Shown here in pieces: positions 1 to 7,800 of a stretch of DNA of 64,000 nucleotides. The number at the start of each line of letters is the position of its first letter. Positions within the stretch are counted from its first letter, which is position 1. The notes beneath the pieces are model-generated. The model had not been told where the DNA came from. It did no database searches and saw only the letters and a list, made by a program, of their open reading frames with translations. The DNA comes from CADEFX01 sp963840425 (GTDB taxonomy: Bacteria > Pseudomonadota > Alphaproteobacteria > Rhizobiales > Hyphomicrobiaceae), in contig CAWIYZ010000023.1 of NCBI GenBank assembly GCA_963840425.1, forward strand, positions 1 through 64,000. Direction: 5' to 3'. A program made the translations under genes and the position numbers.

Positions 1-60
1 AGCAATTTCCACATCAGGGTGGAAACGTTCTCCAACAAGCCGAGTTTGATAGCGCCTGCC

Positions 61-74
61 TTGATCCATATCAG
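61..74 (+). promoter_or_regulatory. FNR/FixK-type binding site (putative)
   Basis: The sequence reads TTGAT, four bases, then ATCAG, which matches the anaerobic regulator consensus TTGAT-N4-ATCAA at nine of ten defined positions. Its centre lies about 70 bases before the start codon of the iron permease-like gene, a normal distance for an activator site near -41 of a promoter. Control by oxygen or redox state is inferred from the motif only. Confidence 0.4.
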
Positions 75-137
75 GGCGGTTGGACGCACCTCCGCGTGTT
101 AGACCGGCTCGCACTGAACCCATGAGGAGCCGAAAAC

Positions 138-560
138 ATGAGGGACTTGTTCCGCCGGTTGGCAGAGCGCACCGCACATGCCGTTGGGTCGCCTTGGGCC
201 TTCCTCCTCGCCTTGCTCACAATCGCCGCATGGGGCGTGACGGGTGCCTATTTCAAATACTCGGACACTTGGCAGCTCTTCATCAATACCGGTACCACGA
301 TCGTCACCTTCTTGATGGTCTTCCTGATCCAGAACACGCAGAACCGAGAGACGAGGATCGTCACCCTAAAGCTCGATGAATTGTTGCGGGGCGTCGAAGG
401 GGCAAGAACCGGGCTGGTTAAGCTCGATCACATGACTGACAAGGAGCTCGAAATCGTCCAGCAAGAGTTCACGCGGTTACGCGACAAGTACGCTCCGTTG
501 ATCGACGACGACCTAGCTCATGTGCAACGAGAGTTGGAGGCACGCAAGCAACGGGGCTAA
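138..560 (+). CDS. Low-affinity iron permease family protein
   Basis: A 140-residue protein of the low-affinity Fe/Cu permease family (Fe_perm type). Two membrane segments are visible, roughly residues 18-37 and 46-64, separated by the short family signature around FKYSDTWQL and followed by FLIQNTQNRE. The C-terminal half (about residues 70-140) is charged and probably helical on the cytoplasmic side, with LKLDELLR as in family members. The family is linked to low-affinity ferrous iron uptake, though bacterial members are poorly tested. The ATG is preceded by a GAG-rich stretch. The FNR-like site upstream would suit control by oxygen. No partner gene is adjacent. Confidence 0.85.
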   Translation: MRDLFRRLAERTAHAVGSPWAFLLALLTIAAWGVTGAYFKYSDTWQLFINTGTTIVTFLMVFLIQNTQNRETRIVTLKLDELLRGVEGARTGLVKLDHMTDKELEIVQQEFTRLRDKYAPLIDDDLAHVQRELEARKQRG

Positions 561-832
561 CGTTCAATACGGTCGTCACGACGCGGGTCGGACCTGGAGG
601 TCGCTTGCGCGTGAGCCGACGCGGTGCTGCCATGCAACCGGTCCGACATATGCTGCAGTGCATGAGTTCGAAGATGGCACCTTTTCTCCGTCGTGCACAG
701 CTCGCCCGCATTTCCGTTTTTGGGGGTAAACCAGACGTGCTGAACCAACGAGCACGACGGGAGAAGATGACCCTGGCTGCGCAAAAACGCGGTCGCTGTT
801 ATGATTCTCCTCGCGATTTGCGGGGGCAATCG

Positions 833-2279
833 ATGAAGCGGTTCATTGCAGGGGCCGATCGTGGGCAAGTCGACGTTGTTGCCCGAATGCCTCGATGACT
901 TCATCGACGAGAGCAATCCTGTTCGCGTGATCGATGCGTTCGTCGATGCGCTCGATCTTGGCAAGCTGGGCTTCGACGGTGTCGTCCCCGAAGCGACGGG
1001 CCGGCCCTCCTACCACCCATCCGCGCTGCTGAAGCTCTACATCTACGGGTATCTCAATCGCATCCAGTCGAGCCGACGACTGGAGCGTGAGGCCGGGTCG
1101 CAATCTGGAAGTGATCTGGCTTCTGCGGCGGCTCACGCCCGACGACAAGACCATTGCCGATTTCCGCAAGGACAACGGGCCGGCCATCAAGAAGGTCTGT
1201 TCGCAATTCGTCGAGCTGTGCCGCGAGATGGGCCTTGCTGACGAAAGCAAGCGTGGCGATCGACGGCAGCAAGTTCAAGGCGGTGAACAATCGCGACAAG
1301 AACTTCACGCGCGGCAAGGTAGAGCGGCGGCGGGCGCAGCTGGAGGAGAGCGTGGCTCGCTATCTGAGCCAGCTCGACACGGCCGACCGGCAGGAGCCGT
1401 CGGAGGCGCTCGCCGTCAAGACGGAACGGCTGAAGGAGAAGCTTGCCAAGCTCGAGGAGGAGATGGCGAAGCTGGCGGCCTACGAGAAGCAGATGCTGGC
1501 CTCACCTGATCAGCAGATCTCGCTGACCGATCCCGACAGCCGCTCGATGGCCACGAGCGGGCGCGGCTCCGGCGTGGTCGGCTACAACGTGCAGGTGGCG
1601 GTCGACACCGAGCATCATCTGATCGTGACGCACGAGGTGACGAACGTGGGCAACGACACGTCGCAACTCTGGCCCACATCGGACAGCAAGCCAAGGCGGT
1701 TCTCGAAGCCGACAAGCTCGAGGTCGTCGCCGACCGCGGCTACTTCAACGGCGAGGAGATCCTGGCCTGCGAGCAAGCCGACATCACGGTGACGCTGCCG
1801 AAGCCGTTGCGGTCGGGTGCGAAGGCGCAAGGCCGGTTCGGCAAGCAGGACTTCGTCTATCTGCCCGAGGAAGATGTCTACCGCTGTCCGGCCGGCGAGC
1901 AGCTAAGTCTATCTTCACGCGTGAACAAGACGGACAAGAACCTGCGGCACTATTGGACCAACGCCTGTCGAACGTGCCCGATCAAATCGCAGTGCACCAC
2001 GGGCCACGAGCGCCGCGATCACGCGATGGGAGCACGAGCACGTCGTCGAGGCGGTGCAGCAGCGGCTCGATGCCAACCCGCAAGCCATGCGCCAGCGGCG
2101 CGAGACGGTCGAGCATCCGTTCGGCACGATGAAGGCGCGGATGGGTGCGACGCACTTCCTGATGAAGACGCTGCCGAAGGTCGCCACCGAGATGGCGCTC
2201 TCGCGTGCTCGCCTACAATCTGACGCGCGTCATGAACATCGTCGGCGTCAAGCCGCTGATCGCGGCGATGGGCGCCTGA
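833..2279 (+). pseudogene. IS1182-family transposase, multiply frameshifted
   Basis: Remnant of a DDE transposase of the IS1182 type. Reading runs from an ATG (MKRFIAGADR) through at least six frame changes to the natural end VGVKPLIAAMGA at 2277-2279. Recognisable pieces in order are the N-terminal DUF772-like region (DDFIDESNPVRVIDAFVD), IDGSKFKAVNNRDKNF with the first catalytic Asp, a charged coiled coil near 1320-1500, VVADRGYFNGEEI with the second Asp, the cysteine-bearing CRTCPIKSQC segment, and VEHPFGTMKARMG with the catalytic Glu. All catalytic blocks survive but no single frame encodes them. I could not locate the terminal inverted repeats, so the element limits are unknown. Confidence 0.85.
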
Positions 2280-3114
2280 GACGCCCCAGCGTGGGTGGCT
2301 GCGCGTCCTCACAGCCGCTCAGGATGTGCGTGGGGCGCACCACGGTTGCCTCCAGACCGAAATCGGAAAAATATGCTCGAAACGACCGCATCGCGGCGCA
2401 ACCGACTGGTCAAGGGCCGCCGACACCTCATCCAAAGCGACCCAAATGGGACATTCGAGTAGGCGCCGAGCTTTTGGGTTACGCAGTCCTCCTGGGCATC
2501 GCCCCCAAGAGACATTCTAGTCGGTGCAAAACTCGACGAGTGGGAGCGACGCGCTTCCTTACTCCGACGCTGATCAAGCTGTCGGGCTATTCCGGCGCTC
2601 GGTCACCGCGCCCGAGTTCCACTTGCTTCCGTCGGCTTGGAACGACGATTGCTCTCTTGCTAGCGTCTCTTCCCTCGGCCCTTCGCTTGTTTCGCGATTG
2701 GCTTTGCCGGGACGTTGCCTTGGAGACGTCGCAGCGCTCCAGCTCGCAATAGGGCGTTCAGGTTGTCGACGGGTGCGGTTGCCTTCACTGGCTTCTTGGC
2801 CACGTTTCCTCCGATAACTTTGATGGCACTTTGTCAGGTGCGTCGAGTAGCCAGCCCTCGCTCTCAAGCGCATTGGACAGCGTCCGACGTACCTGCGGAA
2901 TATCTTTGCAGGTACCGATGCACGCCAACCTCAGCATGGATGCCGCAAACCGCCAGTGAACGCGTGACAGCGCGTCTGGAGCAAGTGAGCCAGAAACCGC
3001 GGCGAGGGCCTGCTCGACTGTGGAAAGCACAGGCGGAAGACCAGACTCCGGCGCCGCGTGTAGCGGAGGTTCAAGCGGAAGCGATAGTTTCACCAGCCCG
3101 CGCACGCGTTTCGC
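2280..3114. other. Non-coding stretch, no gene recognised
   Basis: About 830 bases after the transposase remnant contain only open frames without recognisable motifs or convincing ribosome sites. The least unlikely is on the minus strand at 2785-3105 (106 residues), which I do not recognise. The stretch may be decayed DNA linked to the insertion sequence. Confidence 0.5.
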
Positions 3115-3465
3115 TTACTTCGACAAGAGATCGGCGCAAGCCTTGGCCACCGCGCTGTTCGGAGCCGTCGCGCCCGGCGTGGTCGCCCAGCCGCCCTTCG
3201 CGATGAAGTCGCCCCGATTCCAGGAGCTGGCCTTCATCATCTCAACCTTTTGCTCGCCGGCGTTGGCACTCTTGGAAAAGGAGTCGACGCAAATAGGTGT
3301 GAGAGCCGTTACAACTGCAGTGTCCGCGGCAACCTTGAGCGCATCCAGGTGCGTCCCCTGTGTCGTCCATCCGCCCCACATGAAGCCGATGGCGGCGAGG
3401 AGGACTGCGCCTCCAGCTGCGCCCCTCCCAATGTCCCATGCTCTATCGGTTGTGCTGCGGTCCAT
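3115..3465 (-). CDS. Conserved-looking hypothetical protein, one membrane segment
   Basis: Reads as 116 residues from the ATG at 3465 (MDRSTTDRAWD). A longer frame to 3702 exists, but its extra N-terminus is low in hydrophobic pattern and rich in Pro and Arg, so I chose the inner start. One membrane segment is visible near residues 12-32 (GRGAAGGAVLLAAIGFMWGG). After it come a motif TALTPICVDSF and a soluble tail KASSWNRGDFIAKGGWATTPG. I recall similar unnamed proteins from Rhizobiales but know no function. It stands alone, with intergenic DNA on both sides. Confidence 0.65.
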   Translation of the reverse strand: MDRSTTDRAWDIGRGAAGGAVLLAAIGFMWGGWTTQGTHLDALKVAADTAVVTALTPICVDSFSKSANAGEQKVEMMKASSWNRGDFIAKGGWATTPGATAPNSAVAKACADLLSK

Positions 3466-3735
3466 GACGGAAGGCCTTTTTGTGCGTTCTTTTTCTATTG
3501 ATGCAGGAGGGTAGCACGTGCCGCTCTCCCGAAGGGGTTTATTCGGCACGGCCTGCTCACTCTCGTTCGCAACGACATCCTCGACGATCGACGCGTTCCG
3601 TCCCTTGCGGCACCGCCACGGGCCAGGCCACCCGCAATTCAGCGGAGCCGATGGTGAGCAGCGGGGTTCCAATCCGTGCGCCAGTGGGTACAATGCGGGC
3701 ACGCCCCGCTGCGGCTCGGGTGAGGGAGCAAGCCA

Positions 3736-5529
3736 GTGGCCGCACCCATCAATATTGATGCCTACAGCGACGCCCTTGTCGTTCTCGCCACCGCGGGCAT
3801 TGTTGTCCCGTTGGTGCGGCGCTGGGGCTTCAGCTCGATCCTCGGCTACCTCGGCGCCGGAGCCGTGCTCGGGCCCCTCGGGCTAGGTTCGTTCAAAGAC
3901 GCGGTGCCCCTGCTTTACTGGTTCACGGTAGTCGATGCCAAGAATGTCGCCGGCATTGCCGAGCTGGGGGTCGTGTTCCTTTTTTTCCTGATTGGCTTGG
4001 AGCTGTCCTGGGACCGCCTGGTGACCATGCGTCGCCTCGTGTTCGGCCTGGGCGGCCTGCAGATTATTCTTTCCACCCTTGCAATCGGCGGCATCGCTGC
4101 CTGGGCCGGTGCCACGACGGCCGCTGCCCTCATTCTCGGATCCTGTCTTGCGCTGTCGTCGACGGCCATTGTGATCGAACTGCTGTCGGCGCAACGACGA
4201 CTTTCCACGAGAGTCGGTCGAACGAGTTTCGCCGTTCTTCTGGCGCAAGATCTGGCGGTCATCCCAATCCTGCTTTTTATCTCCAGCGTGGGGACAAGCA
4301 CCGGCAGCGCCGTCCTCACAGATGCCCTGCTCGCTCTAACGAAAGCGGCAGTGGCCGTCGGACTTATCGTCATCATCGGCCGGCTGCTGCTTCAGCCTCT
4401 GTTCCGACTGGTGGCCTCCACGGGAGCAAGTGAGCTGTTCGTTGCCGCGACGTTGTTTGTCATCGTTGGAACTGGGGTCGCGGCAGGCTTAGCTGGCATT
4501 TCCATGGCCCTTGGTGCGTTCGTGGCCGGCTTGCTGTTGGCTGAGACCGAATACGTCAAGGCCATTCAGACCACCATCGAGCCCTTCAAGGGCCTCCTGT
4601 TGGGCCTGTTCTTCTTCACGGTCGGCATGAGCGTCGACTTGCGCGAGCTAGTGCGCGAGCCCGTTGTTTTATTGGCCGCGGTCGCAGGACTGATCGGCAT
4701 CAAGTCGCTCGTGTTGGTGGGGCTGGCGCGGCAGTTTTCCAAATCCTGGCCAGTTGCCCTCGAAACCAGCCTGTTGCTTGGCCCGGGAGGCGAGTTCGCC
4801 TTTGTTGGGATTGGAATGGCGGCAACGTTGGGTTTGACAACGCAGCGAGAGGCGAGCTTTGCCCTGGCCGTGACGTCGCTCAGCATGGCCCTGCTTCCCT
4901 TGCTCTCGGTGGCAGGGCGCCGGCTGCGAGCCAAGGTTGAGCCCAGCAGTCCCATGGACCCAAGCTTGCTGCTCGCCCCGACGCCAATGCAGGATCACGC
5001 CATTGTGGTCGGCCACGGTCGCGTCGGCAGGATCATCTGCACGATGCTTGACCGGCACCAATTTCCTTATCTGGCCGTTGATAAGGACCCCGCGGCCATC
5101 GCCGAATACAGGAAGGCCGGGCGACAGGTCTTTTACGGTGAGGCCAGCGATCTCTCATTCCTCAAGAGCTGCGGGCTCGCTCATGCCCGTGCGGTAGTGG
5201 TTACAATTCATACCAAGTCCGCGATCGACGACATCGTGAAGCTGGTGCGTCGGGTGCGGCCTGATATCGCCATTATTTCGCGTGCTCGCGATGCCGAGCA
5301 TGCCCGCCACCTGTATGCGATCGATGTCACCGACGCTGTTCCGGAAACAGTTGAGGCCAGCCTGCAGCTGTCAGAGGCAACTCTCGTGAGCATCGGCTTG
5401 CCAGCCGGACCTGTGATTGCCTCCATTCATCAATTGCGCGATGAGTTTCGCCAGGAGCTGCAAGAGGCGGCCGGCCGCGCCGGCCGCCGCCAGATTCATT
5501 CAATCCGCGCCAAGACTTTGCGCAGGTAG
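3736..5529 (+). CDS. Kef-type monovalent cation:proton antiporter with TrkA-N domain
   Basis: A 597-residue CPA2-family antiporter. Residues about 10-385 form the multi-span Na+/H+ exchanger domain, with FLIGLELSW, ALSSTAIVIELL and the LGAFVAGLLLAETEY segment. A Rossmann TrkA-N domain begins near residue 419 with the nucleotide motif GHGRVG at 426-431, followed by an acidic residue in VDKDP. Such proteins exchange K+ or Na+ for H+ across the inner membrane and are gated by nucleotide or thiol ligands. The start is GTG at 3736 after a GGGAG-rich stretch. No KefF/KefG-type ancillary gene is adjacent. The length fits the KefB/KefC/YbaL range, but I cannot choose a subtype. Confidence 0.92.
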   Translation: MAAPINIDAYSDALVVLATAGIVVPLVRRWGFSSILGYLGAGAVLGPLGLGSFKDAVPLLYWFTVVDAKNVAGIAELGVVFLFFLIGLELSWDRLVTMRRLVFGLGGLQIILSTLAIGGIAAWAGATTAAALILGSCLALSSTAIVIELLSAQRRLSTRVGRTSFAVLLAQDLAVIPILLFISSVGTSTGSAVLTDALLALTKAAVAVGLIVIIGRLLLQPLFRLVASTGASELFVAATLFVIVGTGVAAGLAGISMALGAFVAGLLLAETEYVKAIQTTIEPFKGLLLGLFFFTVGMSVDLRELVREPVVLLAAVAGLIGIKSLVLVGLARQFSKSWPVALETSLLLGPGGEFAFVGIGMAATLGLTTQREASFALAVTSLSMALLPLLSVAGRRLRAKVEPSSPMDPSLLLAPTPMQDHAIVVGHGRVGRIICTMLDRHQFPYLAVDKDPAAIAEYRKAGRQVFYGEASDLSFLKSCGLAHARAVVVTIHTKSAIDDIVKLVRRVRPDIAIISRARDAEHARHLYAIDVTDAVPETVEASLQLSEATLVSIGLPAGPVIASIHQLRDEFRQELQEAAGRAGRRQIHSIRAKTLRR

Positions 5530-5711
5530 CGCGGCTTCATGTGTGCGAGCCCAATGCCGTTGCCCGTGGCTAAGCCCGCCTCGTAGCCGCCCAGTGACAG
5601 CCGCTGTCATGCGGTATCACTCGCCCTAGTCGGAAATTTCGAGTTCTCAACGCGAATCCTGCCGTATTGCGCTGCGCCGATGTCTGTTGTTGGCACTTTT
5701 CGGCCGTGCGC

Positions 5712-5760
5712 GGTGACGGGCGAGAGCGTCTGCTTCTGAGAGCTAATCGGACATGTCGCG
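5712..5760. repeat. Dispersed repeat, copy A
   Basis: This 49-base stretch matches 22896-22944 at about 80 percent of positions by eye, sharing CGAGAGCG, CTGCTT and TAATCGGAC in the same order and spacing. On the minus strand both copies read R-x-V-R-L-x-L-x-S-R-R-S-R-P in one frame. It resembles short intergenic repeats that are abundant in some Rhizobiales. Confidence 0.55.
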
Positions 5761-5771
5761 GGCAGCGGACC

Positions 5772-6197
5772 TTGCGAGTTGGCAATATCCTCGGTTGGCT
5801 TGTACAAGGCGCGACCGAACTTGACCGAGCGCACGGGCGAACGATCAACCAGAAAGATTTGTTTGGGCCTCATCCCAAGGGTTACCTACTCTTGACGCGT
5901 GACGGCCGATCAATGGCATTGACCACCGCTCAAGACCGCAGCCCTGGCGAGACTGAGGCCGAACACGCGGCTCTTCACAGGTCCATGCTTGCCTACACGG
6001 GCAATTACCGGGTCGAATGCAATGACTTCATCACCACCGTTGACGCATCATGGAACGAGAAATGGAACGGCTCAGAGCAAAGGCGAAGGTTCAAGATCGA
6101 CGGCGATCGGGTCTACATAGAGTCCGAACCAGCACCTAGCATCCTGTTTCCAGGCAAGATCGACTTTCGAAGAATCGTTTGGGAGCGAGATCGCTAA
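5772..6197 (+). CDS. Lipocalin-like domain protein
   Basis: Encodes a lipocalin-like (Lipocalin_5 type) protein of about 141 residues. The family core is clear: LFGPHPKGYLLLTRDGRSMALTT, MLAYTGNYRVE, ITTVDASWNEKWNGSEQ and PAPSILFPGKIDFRRIVWERD. Such small beta-barrels are thought to bind hydrophobic ligands; the cellular role is unknown. The frame opens back to an ATG at 5667, but that extension runs through the dispersed repeat at 5712-5760 and looks non-coding. I therefore prefer the TTG at 5772, which gives the expected tryptophan-bearing first strand (LGWLVQGATELD). The start is uncertain. The next gene begins 9 bases later and is probably cotranscribed. Confidence 0.7.
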   Translation: MRVGNILGWLVQGATELDRAHGRTINQKDLFGPHPKGYLLLTRDGRSMALTTAQDRSPGETEAEHAALHRSMLAYTGNYRVECNDFITTVDASWNEKWNGSEQRRRFKIDGDRVYIESEPAPSILFPGKIDFRRIVWERDR

Positions 6198-6206
6198 GAG
6201 GGGGCA

Positions 6207-6500
6207 ATGATGAAGGCTTACGTAGTGGTCACGGAGACCGTCAACGATCATGCTATGTTTGATGCCTATCGCAAAGAGGTGCCGGCGACTTTGACGCCGT
6301 TTGGCGGAGAGTTTGTCGTTCGCGGCGGCAACTTGACCATACTGGAAGGTGTTTGGCAGCACCCGCGGCTCGTAATCATCGAGTTTCCATCACGGCAAGC
6401 TGCAGAGGATTGGTACAGGTCAGAGACCTACCAGAAGGTGATCGGGCTCAGGCTAAAGAGCACCATCAGCAACATGATCATTGCTGACGGGCCGGCATAG
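6207..6500 (+). CDS. DUF1330 domain-containing protein
   Basis: A 97-residue protein that matches DUF1330 over its whole length. It is a dimeric alpha/beta-barrel type with MKAYVVVTETVNDHAMFDAYRKEVPATLTPFGGEFVVRGG and the typical VIIEFPSRQAAEDWYRSETYQ block. The function is unknown; members often sit near small-molecule enzymes. The start is one of two adjacent ATGs at 6207 and 6210, after a GAGGGGG ribosome site. It probably forms a two-gene unit with the lipocalin-like gene. Confidence 0.88.
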   Translation: MMKAYVVVTETVNDHAMFDAYRKEVPATLTPFGGEFVVRGGNLTILEGVWQHPRLVIIEFPSRQAAEDWYRSETYQKVIGLRLKSTISNMIIADGPA

Positions 6501-6547
6501 CGCCACCCCCCCCACCGCCTGAGAGTTCTAGAACCGCATGGGCAGCG

Positions 6548-6730
6548 TCACGAGTGACGCCAGATTACTCGGGCGAGCCAGACAATCGCGCTGGGGACAG
6601 CTAGGGCGAACATTAACAGAGGAAAGCCATCAAGTGGTCCGATCACAAAGACCACGTGCCGGAATGCAAGCACCGATATCCAAAGCAACGTCACAACCAA
6701 CAACAGAGCGACTAACAGCAAACTACGCAA
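6548..6730 (-). CDS. Small two-span membrane protein (putative)
   Basis: Sixty residues, almost all hydrophobic, with two predicted membrane segments (about residues 3-20 and 26-55) and a short charged loop. The start would be TTG at 6730, preceded by GAGGA about ten bases upstream. I do not recognise a family. Two clean hydrophobic helices make it more credible than a random frame. Confidence 0.4.
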   Translation of the reverse strand: MRSLLLVALLLVVTLLWISVLAFRHVVFVIGPLDGFPLLMFALAVPSAIVWLARVIWRHS

Positions 6731-6799
6731 AGTGATACGTCCTCAAATGAACAGATAGCTGATGCTATCAGTAGGCGCCGGTGGGTTTGGCCTGCAATT

Positions 6800-6931
6800 T
6801 TAGGCTGGCACGCTCGTTAATTTCGCAGTGTCCGTAGCATCATCGATCGTTCGCCGGCTTGCCGTCTCGATCTCCTCCGGCTTCCTCTGGTCGATCTTCG
6901 CCACGTGGCGGATGGCTTCAAGCATGGCCAT
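6800..6931 (-). CDS. Possible small protein of 43 residues
   Basis: A short frame starts MAMLEAIRHVAKID and is rich in charged residues. A GGAG lies seven bases before its second ATG, which would give MLEAIRHVAKIDQRKPEEIE as the start. The composition is helix-like. There is no known family and no operon partner, so it may be chance. Confidence 0.2.
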   Translation of the reverse strand: MAMLEAIRHVAKIDQRKPEEIETASRRTIDDATDTAKLTSVPA

Positions 6932-7047
6932 GCTCCGACTGCGACGATGGCAGCGTAGCAGGATCCACGATGATCTATTTCAATTGCCGTCGCGAACCGA
7001 TGGGTTTTGACCCGACTCGGACATACTGTAGGCGGCGCACGGGACGG

Positions 7048-7293
7048 CTATCCGGAAGACCGCAAGGACTGGATTGCAGCGACTATCATGAGTATGGCAA
7101 CTCCGTACCCGACGAGCTCTAGCCAGAGCGTATTCCTAAGCTGAATGCCAAGAATGAGGTGGGTCGGGTCCCATGCAGGCCGCTTCGATGGCCGTATCGC
7201 CTCCATCCGCTGGAACGCGCGAACAACGAGGCGAAAATTACAACACAAGCCCAAGACGACACCGGCCCCAAACAAGACAGGTGCTGCGTCCAT
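7048..7293 (-). CDS. Small membrane protein, unknown function
   Basis: Eighty-one residues starting ATG at 7293, with AAAGG about seven bases upstream. One hydrophobic segment lies near residues 4-25 (APVLFGAGVVLGLCC) and a second near 57-76 (LVGYGVAILMIVAAIQSL), with a charged linker containing two prolines between them. I do not recognise a family. Its direction is opposite to the flanking genes. Confidence 0.45.
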   Translation of the reverse strand: MDAAPVLFGAGVVLGLCCNFRLVVRAFQRMEAIRPSKRPAWDPTHLILGIQLRNTLWLELVGYGVAILMIVAAIQSLRSSG

Positions 7294-7800
7294 CGGGCAC
7301 CTTTTATGCGGTTCTCAGCGTGATGACTTCGACGCCTGATATGACGTGACCGGTCGAAATTCCGTAGGTTAGCTTTGTGTCGCTTCTATGCGGGTCGCCG
7401 AACGAAACGCCACATGCGCTAAAGTGTTCGATTAGCCCGTTGAGTGACCCGCCGCTCACCCTGAAGTTTGAACTGCGAGGGCAGCACCTAACGCATCGGG
7501 GACCGTCGGCACGGATTCAATTGCCGCCATCATGCCATCAGATTTCGATGATCATGGTTCCGCGCCTTCCTGAGGTGGCAAGGCTCTTAACGACGCATGC
7601 GGCTTGCGCATTTGCCGCCTCGATGTTGATGCAGCACCCGCTGAGGCCGATGCCCCGGATTCTGGGCCGTAAACGGCTAGGAATCCCTCATGCGACTGAC
7701 AAACCAACTAGCCATTGCGGCGACGATCCAATTGGTAATGTCGATGTCGGGTGCCGCCAGTCGGTTTAGCGAAGCGTACGCGAAATAGAGGGGCCAATTC
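7294..7800. other. Intergenic stretch with one doubtful tiny ORF
   Basis: No convincing gene is present. The only notable frame is 7690-7788 (+), a 32-residue peptide beginning MRLTNQLAIAATIQL that ends 12 bases before the GH31 gene. It could be a leader peptide or chance. AGAGGGG just before 7801 is the ribosome site of the GH31 gene. Confidence 0.4.

Noticed and set aside
2785..3105. 106-residue minus-strand frame with a helical-looking C-terminus
   Set aside because: No known family, weak start context and a position in decayed DNA beside a transposase remnant.
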